Origin: Catellatospora vulcania | GTDB taxonomy: Bacteria; Actinomycetota; Actinomycetes; Mycobacteriales; Micromonosporaceae | Length of the DNA stretch: 64,000 bases | Direction: 5' to 3' | NCBI RefSeq assembly: GCF_009720385.1 | Contig: NZ_WARX01000017.1 | Coordinates: forward strand, 1-64,000 | Shown: positions 29,455 to 38,595 of the stretch, one piece after another | Position numbering within the stretch: position 1 is the first letter of the stretch | Layout: each line of letters opens with the position of its first letter | The notes under the pieces: model-generated | The model's input: only the letters and a program-made list of their open reading frames with translations | The model's database searches: none | Told to the model about the DNA's origin: nothing | Position numbers and translations under genes: made by a program

Positions 29455-29480
29455 GCGTGGCGCCCGGCCGGGCGCCACGC
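29455..29480. terminator. 26-bp perfect palindrome between permease 2 and cdd
   Basis: GCGTGGCGCCCGG is followed directly by its complement CCGGGCGCCACGC. The transcript would form a very stable hairpin 25 bp after the permease stop and 29 bp before cdd. It may limit read-through or mark an RNA-processing site. Confidence 0.6.
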
Positions 29481-29509
29481 CGGACGGGCGAACGTGGAAA
29501 GGGGCCGTG

Positions 29510-29917
29510 ATGGACGTCGACTGGGAGATGCTGCGCGAAGAGGCGGTGCGGGTGATGCACCGCGCCTACGCGCCCTACTCGAAGTTCCCGGTGGGCGCCG
29601 CGGGGCTGGTCGACGACGGCCGTGTCGTCGTCGGCTGCAACGTCGAGAACGCCGCGTACGGCGTGGTGCTGTGCGCCGAGTGCGGCATGGTGTCCCAGCT
29701 GCACGCCACCGGTGGCGGCAGGCTGGTCGCGATGGCGTGCGTGAACGCCTCCGGCGATCCGCTGCTGCCCTGCGGGCGCTGCCGCCAGCTGCTGTGGGAG
29801 CAGGGCGGCCCGCGCATGCTGATCGACGCCGAGGGGGGCCCGCTGACCATGGCGGAGCTGCTCCCGCACGGGTTCGGCCTGGCCGAGCTGGAAGCTGTCA
29901 ACGGAGGAATGCAGTGA
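29510..29917 (+). CDS. cdd: Cytidine deaminase
   Basis: A 135-residue tetrameric-type cytidine deaminase converting cytidine and deoxycytidine to uridine and deoxyuridine. The zinc site is complete: Cys55-x-Glu57 in VVLCAECGM (Glu57 is the proton shuttle) and Cys88/Cys91 in LLPCGRCRQ. Substrate-binding FPVGAA and CNVENAAYG are present. The ATG at 29510 is one codon after a possible GTG. The gene follows the nucleoside importer, and its last 4 nt overlap a 19-codon ORF that leads into deoA. Role: first step in using imported pyrimidine nucleosides. Confidence 0.95.
   Translation: MDVDWEMLREEAVRVMHRAYAPYSKFPVGAAGLVDDGRVVVGCNVENAAYGVVLCAECGMVSQLHATGGGRLVAMACVNASGDPLLPCGRCRQLLWEQGGPRMLIDAEGGPLTMAELLPHGFGLAELEAVNGGMQ
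29903..29907 (+). promoter_or_regulatory. Shine-Dalgarno GGAGG serving the 19-codon ORF
   Basis: GGAGG lies inside the last codons of cdd, 6 nt before the GTG at 29914. It is a full-strength ribosome site and has no other start codon to serve. Confidence 0.6.
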
Positions 29918-29973
29918 GCGAGCGGGTCATGGGCGCGGTCGTCGAAGCCGGTCGGAACGAGGAGCAGGCATGA
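29914..29973 (+). CDS. 19-residue micro-ORF coupling cdd to deoA
   Basis: An ORF of 19 codons plus stop, encoding MSERVMGAVVEAGRNEEQA if GTG initiates. Its GTGA overlaps the cdd stop by 4 nt and its final ATGA overlaps the deoA start by 4 nt, and it has its own GGAGG. The three reading frames therefore form an unbroken chain of translational coupling. The peptide is charged and has no membrane segment. It may have no function beyond passing ribosomes from cdd to deoA, or be a remnant of a fused or larger gene. It is too short for standard gene callers. Confidence 0.55.
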   Translation: MSERVMGAVVEAGRNEEQA

Positions 29974-31247
29974 GTTTCGCGGCTGTCGACGTCATCCGGG
30001 CCAAGCGGGACGGTGGCGAGCTCGACGACGAGCAGATCGACTGGGTCGTCGACGCGTACACCCGCGGCCATGTCGCGGATGAGCAGATGTCTGCGCTGGC
30101 CATGGCCATCCTGCTGCGCGGCATGACCGACCGGGAGATCGCCCGGTGGACCGCCGCGATGATCGCCTCCGGGGAGCGGCTGGACCTGTCCAAGGTCTCC
30201 CGGCCGACCGTGGACAAGCACTCCACCGGCGGCGTCGGGGACAAGATCACACTGCCGCTGACCCCGCTCGTGGCGGCCTGCGGCGCGGCCGTGCCGCAGC
30301 TGTCCGGCCGCGGGCTCGGCCACACCGGCGGCACACTGGACAAGCTGGAGTCGATCCCCGGCTGGCGGGCTGCGCTGAGCAACGAGGAGTTCATCTCACA
30401 GCTGCGTGATGTCGGCGCGGTGATCTGCCAGGCGGGCGAGGGCCTCGCTCCGGCGGACCGCAAGCTGTACGCGCTGCGCGACGTCACCGGGACCGTCGAG
30501 GCGATCCCGCTGATCGCCAGCTCGATCATGAGCAAGAAGATCGCCGAGGGCACGGGCGCGTTGGTGCTCGACGTGAAGGTCGGTCGGGGCGCGTTCATGA
30601 AGTCGGTCGAGCATGCCCGCGAACTGGCCCGCACCATGGTCGAACTCGGCCGGGCGCACGGCGTCGACACGGTCGCACTGCTCACCGACATGAACACCCC
30701 GCTGGGCCGGACCGTCGGCAACGCCGTCGAGGTGCAGGAGTCGCTGGACGTGCTGGCCGGCGGCGGCCCCGCCGACGTGGTCGAGCTGACCCTGGCGCTG
30801 GCCCGCGAGATGCTGTCCGCGGCCGGGCTGTCCGACGTCGACCCCGCCGACGCGCTGCACGACGGGCGGGCCATGGACTCCTGGCGGGCGATGATCCGCG
30901 CCCAGGGCGGCGACCCGGACGCGCCGCTGCCCGTGGCGAACGAGATCGAGCAGGTCAAGGCCGAGCGCTCCGGCATCGTGGCGTCGGTCGACGCGCTCGG
31001 CATCGGCCTGGCCGCCTGGCGGCTCGGGGCGGGCCGGGCCCGCAAGGAGGACCCGGTCAGCGCCGCCGCCGGGGTCGTGCTGCACAAGCGTCCCGGTGAC
31101 CGGGTCGCCGCCGGCGAGGTGCTGTACGAGCTGCGCGCCGACGATCCGTCCCGGCTGCCGGCGGCCCGCGTCGACGCCGCGTCGGCCGTCGTCGTCGGGG
31201 ACGGGCCGGCGCCCGTACGCCCGCTGATCATCGACCGGATCGGCTGA
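29970..31247 (+). CDS. deoA: Thymidine phosphorylase (pyrimidine-nucleoside phosphorylase)
   Basis: A 425-residue enzyme that splits thymidine, deoxyuridine or uridine with phosphate to the base and (deoxy)ribose 1-phosphate. The family signature SGRGLGHTGGTLDKLES is at about residues 111-127, preceded by the phosphate-binding KHSTGGVGDK (about 82-91). The N-terminal alpha domain and C-terminal PYNP domain (LHKRPGDRVAAGEVLYEL) are complete. The ATG overlaps the micro-ORF stop by 4 nt and has AGGAG upstream. Its product deoxyribose 1-phosphate feeds a phosphomutase and DeoC, encoded later in the window. Confidence 0.95.
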   Translation: MSFAAVDVIRAKRDGGELDDEQIDWVVDAYTRGHVADEQMSALAMAILLRGMTDREIARWTAAMIASGERLDLSKVSRPTVDKHSTGGVGDKITLPLTPLVAACGAAVPQLSGRGLGHTGGTLDKLESIPGWRAALSNEEFISQLRDVGAVICQAGEGLAPADRKLYALRDVTGTVEAIPLIASSIMSKKIAEGTGALVLDVKVGRGAFMKSVEHARELARTMVELGRAHGVDTVALLTDMNTPLGRTVGNAVEVQESLDVLAGGGPADVVELTLALAREMLSAAGLSDVDPADALHDGRAMDSWRAMIRAQGGDPDAPLPVANEIEQVKAERSGIVASVDALGIGLAAWRLGAGRARKEDPVSAAAGVVLHKRPGDRVAAGEVLYELRADDPSRLPAARVDAASAVVVGDGPAPVRPLIIDRIG

Positions 31248-31252
31248 CCGGC

Positions 31253-31930
31253 GTGGCACTGCCCGCACCGGACCCCCTCGCCGTGCGCGCCGCCAGCTTC
31301 CAGGAGCTGACCCGGCTGGGCGTGCCGCTGCCACCGGACACCTACCCGCTGGTATGGGAACCGGGGGACACCGTCGAGCTGCGACCCACGGGCGAGCTGG
31401 AGGCCCGCGCGGCGATCCTGCACGTGGCGCTGGAGCGGGTCTTCGGCATGCCGCCCGCCGAGGCCGAGAAGTGGCTCGACGCGAACGCCCTCATCCCGGA
31501 CGTGACCGAGCCGGAGTGGGCCTGGATCGTCGACGAGCTCGGCGACCGGCAGTCCTTCGTGCTGCACATGGACGCGCTCGCCGGGATCTGCTGGGTGCTC
31601 GGCGTCATCAAGACGCTCGACCCGCTGCTGGTGCCGCCGCGTCTGATGGAGTCCCTGCCGGACCTGCACGGGGGCGAGACCTTCCCGGCCTGGCAGGCCC
31701 GCATCCTGGCCGCGCCGCGTGACCCCACGGTCGTCGCGGCAGCGCTCGACCTGCACTACTGCCTCGACTGGTCGTTCCAGGAGATGGAGCGCCAGGGCCT
31801 GCGGCCACCCGGCGAGCTGAACGCCAACGCGATCGGCCAGCGGCGCTGGGCGCTGGAGTGGTCGTCGGTGTTCCTCGGCGAGTTCCACGACCCGCCGGGC
31901 GGTTGGGAAGAGGTCGACCTGTCGGTCTGA
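31253..31930 (+). CDS. DUF4272 domain protein
   Basis: A 225-residue soluble protein that matches the DUF4272 family as I recall it: an N-terminal helical region with ELEARAAILHVALERVFG, the central EWAWIVDELGDRQSFVLHMDALAGICWVLG and the C-terminal RRWALEWSSVF. The function of this family is unknown. The GTG is 5 bp after the deoA stop, so it is the last gene of the salvage operon, but nothing in its sequence suggests a nucleoside enzyme. A type C palindrome begins 24 bp after the stop, facing a convergent gene. Confidence 0.8.
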   Translation: MALPAPDPLAVRAASFQELTRLGVPLPPDTYPLVWEPGDTVELRPTGELEARAAILHVALERVFGMPPAEAEKWLDANALIPDVTEPEWAWIVDELGDRQSFVLHMDALAGICWVLGVIKTLDPLLVPPRLMESLPDLHGGETFPAWQARILAAPRDPTVVAAALDLHYCLDWSFQEMERQGLRPPGELNANAIGQRRWALEWSSVFLGEFHDPPGGWEEVDLSV

Positions 31931-31954
31931 CCGGCCCGCGGGTCCGGAGGGCAA

Positions 31955-32015
31955 GATCGCTGTTTCGTGTCGAAAGGTGCGGTTGGACCGCAGGTTCTGA
32001 CACGAACCGGCGATC
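31955..32015. repeat. 61-bp GATC-bounded palindrome (type C, copy 4)
   Basis: Arms GATCGCTGTTTCGTGTC and GACACGAACCGGCGATC with two mismatches; same 61-bp length as copies 1-3. It lies between convergent stops at 31930 and 32060. A short GGTGGC microsatellite follows at 32020-32041. Confidence 0.88.
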
Positions 32016-32019
32016 ATGG

Positions 32020-32041
32020 CGGTGGCGGTGGCGGTGGCGGA
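32020..32041. repeat. GGTGGC hexamer microsatellite
   Basis: About 3.5 tandem copies of GGCGGT between the type C palindrome and the stop of the methyltransferase gene. Confidence 0.75.
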
Positions 32042-32059
32042 GTGATGGGACCGGGGCGG

Positions 32060-32905
32060 TCAGCGGGGGCGGTAGGTTCCGATGCGGACGGAGGCCGTGC
32101 AGGTCACCGGGGCTGTGGCGCGGGACTGGCTGTGGAAGGCGTTGGGACCCATCGCGATCAGGTCGTCGGCTTGCGTGGCGGTCAGGTGGAGGTCCCACTC
32201 CAGCAGCTGTTCGCCGGTCTGGGTGAAGTCGCGCAGCTCGTGGGCGAGGCGTTCGGCCTTGGACGGATCGACCGACAGCAGGCCCAGCCGCTCGCGCAGC
32301 TCCGCGAGGTGCCGTTCGGTCGGGGTGACCACCACCAGCAGGCCGCCGGGCTTCAGCACCCGGCGCATCTGCGTGCCGTTGCGCGGGGCGAAGACGTTGA
32401 GCAGCAGGTCGACGCTGTCGTCGGCGAGCGGCAGGGTGCCCCAGGTGTCGGCGAGCACCGCTCCGGCCCGCGGGTGTGCCTTCGCCGCCCGCCGCAGCGC
32501 CGCCTTGCTGACGTCGAACGCCAGCCCCTGCGCCTGCGTCCAGCCGTCGAGCACAGCCGCCAGGTAGTACCCCGTCCCGGCACCCAGATCCACCACCAGC
32601 GGCACCGTCCCGCCGCGCTGATCATGAAGTTGTGGCCGCGACACGCCGTCGACCCGTGCCATAAGTTCATGATCAACCAGGTTGGTGAGGGTGGTGGCGA
32701 GGGGGAGGTAGTGGGCGGCGGAGAGGAAGGCGGTGCGGGCGGCGACCATGGCGGGGGTGTCGCCTTCGGGGAGCTTGCGGCCGGTGCCGAGGGTGACGTA
32801 GCCGTGTTTGTTGAGGTCGAAGCTGTGGTTGTTCGGGCAGCGCAGGGTGGGGTCGGTGCGGGTCAGGGGCTGGGCGCAGACGGGGCAGCGCAGCGCGTCA
32901 GTCAT
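32060..32905 (-). CDS. RlmA-type rRNA (guanine-N1) methyltransferase with an in-frame palindrome insertion
   Basis: A 281-residue SAM-dependent methyltransferase of the RlmA family, which methylates N1 of G745 or G748 of 23S rRNA; the G748 branch (TlrB) confers macrolide resistance in actinomycetes. The zinc site Cys7-x2-Cys10...Cys23-x3-His27 ([12 protein letters not shown]) and SAM motif [10 protein letters not shown] (about 104-112) are present. The gap between HYLPL and motif I is about 34 residues, against about 18 in Escherichia coli RlmA. The extra stretch, residues about 78-96, is encoded exactly by a type B palindrome. I prefer the ATG at 32905; a GTG five codons earlier is possible. 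It is divergent from add by 34 bp. Confidence 0.88.
   Translation of the reverse strand: MTDALRCPVCAQPLTRTDPTLRCPNNHSFDLNKHGYVTLGTGRKLPEGDTPAMVAARTAFLSAAHYLPLATTLTNLVDHELMARVDGVSRPQLHDQRGGTVPLVVDLGAGTGYYLAAVLDGWTQAQGLAFDVSKAALRRAAKAHPRAGAVLADTWGTLPLADDSVDLLLNVFAPRNGTQMRRVLKPGGLLVVVTPTERHLAELRERLGLLSVDPSKAERLAHELRDFTQTGEQLLEWDLHLTATQADDLIAMGPNAFHSQSRATAPVTCTASVRIGTYRPR
32620..32674. repeat. 55-bp GATC-bounded palindrome (type B, copy 2) inside a coding sequence
   Basis: In reverse complement it differs from copy 1 at only a few positions and has the same 55-bp length. Unlike the other copies it lies inside an open gene, and the minus-strand reading frame passes through it without a stop, encoding [18 protein letters not shown]. 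Confidence 0.9.
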
Positions 32906-32926
32906 CTCGGCGGTGAGCACACCGAA

Positions 32927-32932
32927 TATCTT
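32927..32932 (+). promoter_or_regulatory. Candidate -10 element (TATCTT) for leaderless add mRNA
   Basis: TATCTT fits TANNNT and ends 7 nt before the GTG at 32940, with no Shine-Dalgarno. It lies in the short divergent region shared with the methyltransferase gene. Confidence 0.4.
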
Positions 32933-32939
32933 GGTGCAT

Positions 32940-34007
32940 GTGACTCCGACCTATGACGAGATCGTGAAGGCGCCCAAGGCACTGCTGCACGACCACCTCG
33001 ACGGCGGCCTGCGCCCGGCCACCATCGTCGAGCTGGCCGCCGAGATCGGGCACGAGCTGCCCGCCACCGATGCCCGGGAGCTGGGCGAGTGGTTCGTCTC
33101 CGCGGCCGACAGCGGATCGCTGGAGCGCTACCTGGAGACGTTCTCGCACACGGTGGCGGTCATGCAGACCGCGCCCGCGCTGCGCCGGGTGGCCCGCGAG
33201 TGCGCGCTGGACCTGGCCGCCGACGGCGTGGTGTACGCCGAGGTGCGGTACGCCCCCGAGCAGCACCTCACCGCCGGGCTGACGCTGCCCGAGGTGGTGG
33301 AGGCGGTGCTGGCCGGGTTCGCCGAGGGCAGCGAGCAGGCCGCTGCGGCGGGCACCCCGATCCGGATCGGCACCCTGCTCACCGCGATGCGGCACGCGGC
33401 CCGCTCGATGGAGATCGCCGAGCTGTCCACGGCGTACCGCGACGCGGGGGTGGTCGGCTTCGACATCGCCGGGGCGGAGGCGGGCTACCCGCCCACCCGG
33501 CACCTGGACGCGTTCGAGTACCTCCAGCGGGAGAACTTCCACTTCACCATCCACGCCGGCGAGGCGTTCGGGCTGCCCTCGATCTGGCAGGCGCTGCAGT
33601 GGTGCGGGGCGGACCGGCTGGGCCACGGCGTGCGCATCGTCGACGACATCGAGCCGGGCACCGGCAAGCTGGGCCGGCTGGCCGGGTACGTGCGGGACAA
33701 GCGGGTGCCGCTGGAGCTGTGCCCGTCGTCGAACGTGCAGACCGGGGCCGCCGCCTCGATCGCCGATCACCCGATCGGGCTACTCCGCGACCTGCGCTTC
33801 CGGGTGACGGTCAACACCGACAACCGGCTGATGAGCGGCACCTCGATGTCGCGGGAGATGGCGCTGCTGGTGGAGGCGTTCGGCTGGGGCTGGGTGGAGC
33901 TGCAGTGGTTCACCATCAACGCCATGAAGAGCGCGTTCATCCCGTTCGACGAGCGGCTGACGATCATCAACGAGGTGATCAAGCCGGCTTACGCGAAGCT
34001 GCTGTGA
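32940..34007 (+). CDS. add: Adenosine deaminase
   Basis: A 355-residue zinc hydrolase that deaminates adenosine and deoxyadenosine to inosine and deoxyinosine. Metal and catalytic motifs are visible: [12 protein letters not shown] (residues about 14-25, metal His pair), [10 protein letters not shown] (catalytic Glu), [11 protein letters not shown] and the metal Asp in [10 protein letters not shown]. The variant DHLDGGLRP rather than HxHLxG is common in actinobacterial adenosine deaminases. The GTG at 32940 is chosen because a -10-like TATCTT ends 7 nt upstream; GTG 32934 is possible. The last 29 nt overlap the 3' end of the convergent kinase gene. It fits the nucleoside-salvage theme. Confidence 0.92.
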   Translation: MTPTYDEIVKAPKALLHDHLDGGLRPATIVELAAEIGHELPATDARELGEWFVSAADSGSLERYLETFSHTVAVMQTAPALRRVARECALDLAADGVVYAEVRYAPEQHLTAGLTLPEVVEAVLAGFAEGSEQAAAAGTPIRIGTLLTAMRHAARSMEIAELSTAYRDAGVVGFDIAGAEAGYPPTRHLDAFEYLQRENFHFTIHAGEAFGLPSIWQALQWCGADRLGHGVRIVDDIEPGTGKLGRLAGYVRDKRVPLELCPSSNVQTGAAASIADHPIGLLRDLRFRVTVNTDNRLMSGTSMSREMALLVEAFGWGWVELQWFTINAMKSAFIPFDERLTIINEVIKPAYAKLL

Positions 34008-34590
34008 CCAGCAGCCGCGCGCGGCGGTGCAGCGCCGCGGCGGTGGTGGGCCGGCAGCCCAGCTCGCACTGCCGGCCCAGGACCTGGGCGTCCTCGCGCC
34101 ACAGGCGCAGCCCGCGGCGCACCAGGACCAGCGGCGGCTTGCGGTGCTCAGCCAGGTCGCGGACCAGCCGCCGGGCGAACGTGACGGTGCGCGGCCGGTG
34201 CAGCGCCAGCGCGTCCGCCAGCACTCCTGCCTGCGTACACGCGCCGACCATCTCGGCCGCGAAGATGCCCTCGGCGATGAACAGGGGCGCGCCGTCGAGG
34301 TGGAACGGCCTCGCGCCGATCCGGGCACTGAGGCTGATGTCGTACACGGGCACCTGAGTGTGACCCGTTTGAGCCAATTGTGTGACCGCAGTCATAGCCG
34401 CGTCCAGGTCCCAGGAAAAAGGGGACTCCCAGTCGGCCATCTCATTCACTCGGGGGAGTGTCGGGTCGGTGCCTTCCTTGTAAAAATCATCGAGGCACAG
34501 GACCGGAAGCCCGGTCTGGCGCGCTACGTACGATTTGCCCGATCCGGAAGGACCGGCAAGAAGGATAACTCGGGCGCTTTGGACACTCAC
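33979..34590 (-). CDS. Uridine kinase-like P-loop protein
   Basis: A 203-residue P-loop kinase of the uridine kinase/phosphoribulokinase type. The Walker A loop [14 protein letters not shown] begins at about residue 8, [16 protein letters not shown] (about 30-45) matches the acceptor-site segment of uridine kinases, and VPVYDISLS and [10 protein letters not shown] follow in the expected order. It would phosphorylate uridine or a related nucleoside with ATP or GTP. The GTG at 34590 puts the P-loop near the N-terminus and has GGAG 9 nt upstream; a longer frame from 34782 looks non-coding. Its 3' end overlaps that of add by 29 nt in antisense orientation. Confidence 0.82.
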   Translation of the reverse strand: MSVQSARVILLAGPSGSGKSYVARQTGLPVLCLDDFYKEGTDPTLPRVNEMADWESPFSWDLDAAMTAVTQLAQTGHTQVPVYDISLSARIGARPFHLDGAPLFIAEGIFAAEMVGACTQAGVLADALALHRPRTVTFARRLVRDLAEHRKPPLVLVRRGLRLWREDAQVLGRQCELGCRPTTAAALHRRARLLVTAASRKPA

Positions 34591-34824
34591 CGTGCGTGAC
34601 TCCAAGGAAACTGCGGGCTGAACTGTGCGGTTGGCCTGCAAGAGCATCCCATCCGGTGTCGGATTCCAGGCAGCCTGGGCTTTCCTCTTTTCACCGGGCG
34701 TGATGGAATCTCGGGGGTCCGTCCCTAGCTCGCCGGGATGGGCTGTGTACGGTGCCCGGCGCGACCCCCGCGCCATCCGCACTTTCGCGGATCTCGATGG
34801 TGGTACCGACAGGAGGGCGGTGAC

Positions 34825-37800
34825 GTGAGCAAGCGGCCAGGAACGCAGAACAACGCGGTCCTTTCGCGTCTCCGACGGCCTGTGAGCCGGCTCCGGGACA
34901 TGCCGATCTGGTCCAAGCTGGGCCTGATCATGATCGTTCCGACTCTGGCCACGATCGTCGTGGGCACCAACGGTCTGTTGGACAACCTCGACACAGCGAC
35001 GGGCGCCGACCGCACACGGATTCTCTCCGTGTTGGTGAAGGAGTCAGGCGCACTCGTCGACGACCTCCAGAACGAGCGTGCGGCAGCGGTCATGCTGCTC
35101 GGCACGACCAACACGCCGCCGGCGTCGTACGAGAACTCCGGCAAGCTGGTCGACGAGGCCAAGAAGCCGTACGCGCAGCAGCGCGGCGCGCTGGTCGACG
35201 TCGACGACAGCCTCCGGGACCTGCTCGTGCAGATCGACTCGGGACTTTCCAGCCTGCCCTCCGTGCGAGAGCAGGTGAAGGACCGCAAGATCAAGCAGTC
35301 CGACGCGGCGATGCGCTACCAGGTGATCATCGATTACCTGCTGCAGATCCGTGACAGCGCCGCCCAGATCGCCGGTGGCGGCGACCTCGGTGACGGCCTG
35401 CGCGCGGCCAGCGCGATCGCCACGTACAAGGAATTCCTCTCGCAGGAACGGGTCATCGTGCACCGGGCATACATGCTCGGTGGCCTGAACACGGGTCTGC
35501 GCAAGGACTTCATCGCCACGCTGACCGGCCAGGAACAGGCGCGCGACGCCTTCGAATCGGTGGCCAGCGACGCGGACATGGACCTGTTCAACAGCCAGGT
35601 GACCGGCCCGACGCTGCGCAAGTCGTCGAAGTTCCAGGCCGACATCGAGGCGCTGCTGGGCGAGTCGCTGTCCTCGCTGAACTTCTCCGCGGCCGAGTGG
35701 GACCAGAGCATGCGCGACCACGGCGGAGTGCTCCGCAAGGTCGAGCAGCAGCTGGACTCCGACGTCGAGGTGACCGCGAGCGACCTGCGTGACGAGGTCA
35801 CCCAGCAGGTTCTCGTGCAGACCGGCCTGCTGCTGGGCATGCTGCTGCTGGCGATCCTCTTCGCCTGGCTGGTGGCCCGCTCGATGGCCCGGTCGCTGCG
35901 CGAACTGCGCCACGGCGCGCTCAGCATCGCCCAGTACGGCCTGCCCCAGGCCGTGGCCCGGCTGCGCGACCCGGCGCTGTCCTCACAGCTGTCGCCGGTG
36001 CAGGTCGCCAACCAGATCGCCGAGCCTCTGCCGGTGCGCAGCAAGGACGAGTTCGGGCAGGTGACCGAGGCGTTCAACGCGGTCCACCTGGAGGCCGTCC
36101 GCACCGCCGCCGAGCAGGCAGCCCTGCGGTCGTCCGTCGCGACGATGTTCGTCAACCTCGCCCGCCGCTCGCAGATCCTGGTCGACCGGCTCATCGGTCA
36201 CCTGGACCGCCTGGAGCGCGGCGAGGAGGACCCGGACCGGCTGGCCGAGCTCTTCCAGCTGGACCACCTCGCCACCCGAATGCGCCGCAACGACGAGAAC
36301 CTCCTGGTCCTCGCCGGCGCCGACTCCACCCGTGTGCAGCGCGAACCCGCGGCTCTGCTGGACGTGCTCCGTGCCGCCCAGTCCGAGGTCGAGCACTACA
36401 CCCGGATCGAGTTCGGGGTCATCGACCGTGACATCGAGGTCGCCGCGCACGCGGTCAACGACCTGGTGCACCTCATCGCCGAGCTGTTCGACAACGCGAC
36501 CGCGTTCTCCCCGCCGGACTCGACCGTCATGGTCGAGGCACGCCGGGTGGGCGACCGCGCCGTGCTCTACGTCGAGGACCACGGCATCGGCATCTCGCCG
36601 GACATGCTCAACGAGATCAACGAGAAGCTGGCCAGTCCGCCGCAGGTGGACGTGGCGGTCTCCCGGATGATGGGCCTGGTCGTGGTCGCGCGGCTCGCCG
36701 CACGGCACGGGGTCAAGACGGAGCTTCGGCTCTCGGCCGACCGGGGCATCATCGCCGACGTCACGCTGCCGACCGCGGTCCTGGTGCCGCGTGCCCTGGC
36801 AGGCGGCCGCGCCGCCGGCCCGCCGCGGGAACTGCCCGGGTTCGCCCCGGCTCCCAACGTGCGCCAGCAGCCCCCGGCAGCTCCCGCGCAGCGCTCGTCC
36901 TCCTTCGCGCCGCTGGCGCTGGAGTCGGGCTCCGGGCTGGGTGCTCCGGCCGGTGCCGGCCGCCCGGTCAACGGCGGCGGCAGCGGCGGGCGGCTCTTCG
37001 ACGCCCCGCCGGCTCCGCCCGCTCCGGAACTGCCCGTCAGCGCGCCGCCCTCGCGGGCCGGCATGCCGGCGTGGTCGGACCTGACCGGTGTCAACGGCTC
37101 CAACGCGGCGCAGTCCAGCTTCGGCGAGGCGCTCCCGCAGCGGCGGGTGCCGGCCGACACCGATCGGCCGGACTCGTTCAACCAGCCGCAGATCCCGCGG
37201 CAGTCCTCGTCGCCCGCCGAGGAGCGCGCCAACCCGTCCTGGAACCAGCAGAGCTGGGCCGGGCCGGCGGTGCCCGCTCCGGCGTCTCCGCAGACGCCGA
37301 GCAGCCCGTACACGAGCCCTGGCATGCCGATCTCGGCCGTCCCGGTCTCCGCGGTGCCCGTCTCGGCAGCGCCCGTCTCGGCGGCCCCGCTGGACGTTCC
37401 CGCGTCCGCCGTGCCGCCGGTCTGGCCGCCGGTCAGCCACGAGGACAGCAGGGCGGCGACGCCGGACATGACGGCCGAGATGCCGCGGATTCCGGACGAG
37501 TACCCGGTCGTGGACACGCGTATCCCGTTCGCTGACGAGACGATGGAGCTGCCGATCTTCCGGGAGCTCGAGTCGGCCTGGTTCAGCACGCGGCGTACGG
37601 CAGTCGATACACCAGGTCAGGACGAGAAAACTGCCCCTCCCGCGAACGTCCCCCAAGACACTACGATCACCGCACAGTTCCCCGCCGTTGAGCGCAACGG
37701 TCACGGGAGCAACGGTGGACCGAAGGTCAGCACAGCGGCGGGAGCTTCCGACCTGCCGAGCAGGGACGTGAGCATGGGGAGTACACAGTCTGGCCGCGAG

Positions 37801-38136
37801 GCCGCCGGATACGAGGTACCGGCGCCTTACCGGCCGAGCTGGCAGACAGCCGCGGACGACGGATGGGCGGCCGCCACGGCGATCGCCAACAACACGGCAC
37901 CTTCGGAATCGACGGCCGCCGGGCTGCCCAAGCGCACCCCGATGGCACAGCTGGTCCCCGGCGGTGTGGAGAAGGGCGCTACCACCGTGCAGCGCCGTAC
38001 GCCGGAGGGCGTCCGCGGACTGCTCTCCGCCTACCACCGCGGGGTGCAGCGTGGCCGCACTCAGCACAAGGACGATGATGTGATTCCGGGCTCCACCGAG
38101 ACCGGAAGCCAGTCTGGCAAGGAGCAGGAGGCATGA
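34825..38136 (+). CDS. cvnA: Conservon histidine kinase with NIT sensor domain (CvnA-type)
   Basis: An 1103-residue sensor kinase, first gene of a conservon. A membrane helix ([18 protein letters not shown], about residues 30-47) is followed by an extracytoplasmic nitrate/nitrite-sensing NIT domain (about 55-320), a second helix (about 329-353), HAMP, a helical dimerisation region ([20 protein letters not shown]) and a HATPase_c domain with [12 protein letters not shown] and VEDHGIGIS (about 545-650). From about 660 to 1103 the chain is Pro/Ser/Ala-rich and disordered, with [19 protein letters not shown] repeats, and ends in a conserved tail ([37 protein letters not shown]). The GTG at 34825 has AGGAGG upstream. 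The stop overlaps cvnB by ATGA. Conservons act as membrane-linked G-protein-like signalling units. Confidence 0.93.
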   Translation: MSKRPGTQNNAVLSRLRRPVSRLRDMPIWSKLGLIMIVPTLATIVVGTNGLLDNLDTATGADRTRILSVLVKESGALVDDLQNERAAAVMLLGTTNTPPASYENSGKLVDEAKKPYAQQRGALVDVDDSLRDLLVQIDSGLSSLPSVREQVKDRKIKQSDAAMRYQVIIDYLLQIRDSAAQIAGGGDLGDGLRAASAIATYKEFLSQERVIVHRAYMLGGLNTGLRKDFIATLTGQEQARDAFESVASDADMDLFNSQVTGPTLRKSSKFQADIEALLGESLSSLNFSAAEWDQSMRDHGGVLRKVEQQLDSDVEVTASDLRDEVTQQVLVQTGLLLGMLLLAILFAWLVARSMARSLRELRHGALSIAQYGLPQAVARLRDPALSSQLSPVQVANQIAEPLPVRSKDEFGQVTEAFNAVHLEAVRTAAEQAALRSSVATMFVNLARRSQILVDRLIGHLDRLERGEEDPDRLAELFQLDHLATRMRRNDENLLVLAGADSTRVQREPAALLDVLRAAQSEVEHYTRIEFGVIDRDIEVAAHAVNDLVHLIAELFDNATAFSPPDSTVMVEARRVGDRAVLYVEDHGIGISPDMLNEINEKLASPPQVDVAVSRMMGLVVVARLAARHGVKTELRLSADRGIIADVTLPTAVLVPRALAGGRAAGPPRELPGFAPAPNVRQQPPAAPAQRSSSFAPLALESGSGLGAPAGAGRPVNGGGSGGRLFDAPPAPPAPELPVSAPPSRAGMPAWSDLTGVNGSNAAQSSFGEALPQRRVPADTDRPDSFNQPQIPRQSSSPAEERANPSWNQQSWAGPAVPAPASPQTPSSPYTSPGMPISAVPVSAVPVSAAPVSAAPLDVPASAVPPVWPPVSHEDSRAATPDMTAEMPRIPDEYPVVDTRIPFADETMELPIFRELESAWFSTRRTAVDTPGQDEKTAPPANVPQDTTITAQFPAVERNGHGSNGGPKVSTAAGASDLPSRDVSMGSTQSGREAAGYEVPAPYRPSWQTAADDGWAAATAIANNTAPSESTAAGLPKRTPMAQLVPGGVEKGATTVQRRTPEGVRGLLSAYHRGVQRGRTQHKDDDVIPGSTETGSQSGKEQEA

Positions 38137-38537
38137 CCACTACGCAGGATCTTGGTTGGCTGTTGGCCAACTTCGCCGACCGGGTGCCGGGCGTCGCCCA
38201 TGCGGTCGCGGTGTCCGCGGACGGCCTTCTGCTCGCGTCCTCCCGGGATCTTCCCCGGGACCGGGCCGACCAGCTGGCCGCCATCTCATCCGGTCTGGTG
38301 AGCCTCACGCAAGGTGCCGCCCGCTGTTTCGAGGGCGGGGCGGTGTTGCAGACTGTCGTGGAGATGGACAACGGGTTCCTTTTCCTGATGTCCATCTCCG
38401 ATGGTTCCTCGTTCGCGGTGCTCGCTTCGCGAAGCTGTGACGTGGGCCAGGTCGGGTACGAGATGGCGCTTCTCGTGGACCGGGTGGGCGACGCGCTCAC
38501 CCCGGCCCCGCGCAGCGCCGCAGGCGTGCTGGGCTGA
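38133..38537 (+). CDS. cvnB: Roadblock/LC7 domain protein (CvnB-type)
   Basis: A 134-residue roadblock/LC7 protein ([32 protein letters not shown] at the N-terminus; [15 protein letters not shown] near the end). Such proteins dimerise and regulate small GTPases, and in conservons CvnB contacts the kinase and the GTPase CvnD. The ATG overlaps the cvnA stop by 4 nt, so the pair is translationally coupled. Length is typical of the family. It acts in the cytoplasm, probably at the membrane with CvnA. Confidence 0.95.
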   Translation: MTTTQDLGWLLANFADRVPGVAHAVAVSADGLLLASSRDLPRDRADQLAAISSGLVSLTQGAARCFEGGAVLQTVVEMDNGFLFLMSISDGSSFAVLASRSCDVGQVGYEMALLVDRVGDALTPAPRSAAGVLG

Positions 38538-38595
38538 GGCACAACCGTCCCGGAGGGTCCGGGGACGGCACTGGGGAAGGGGGTGAACGGCGACG

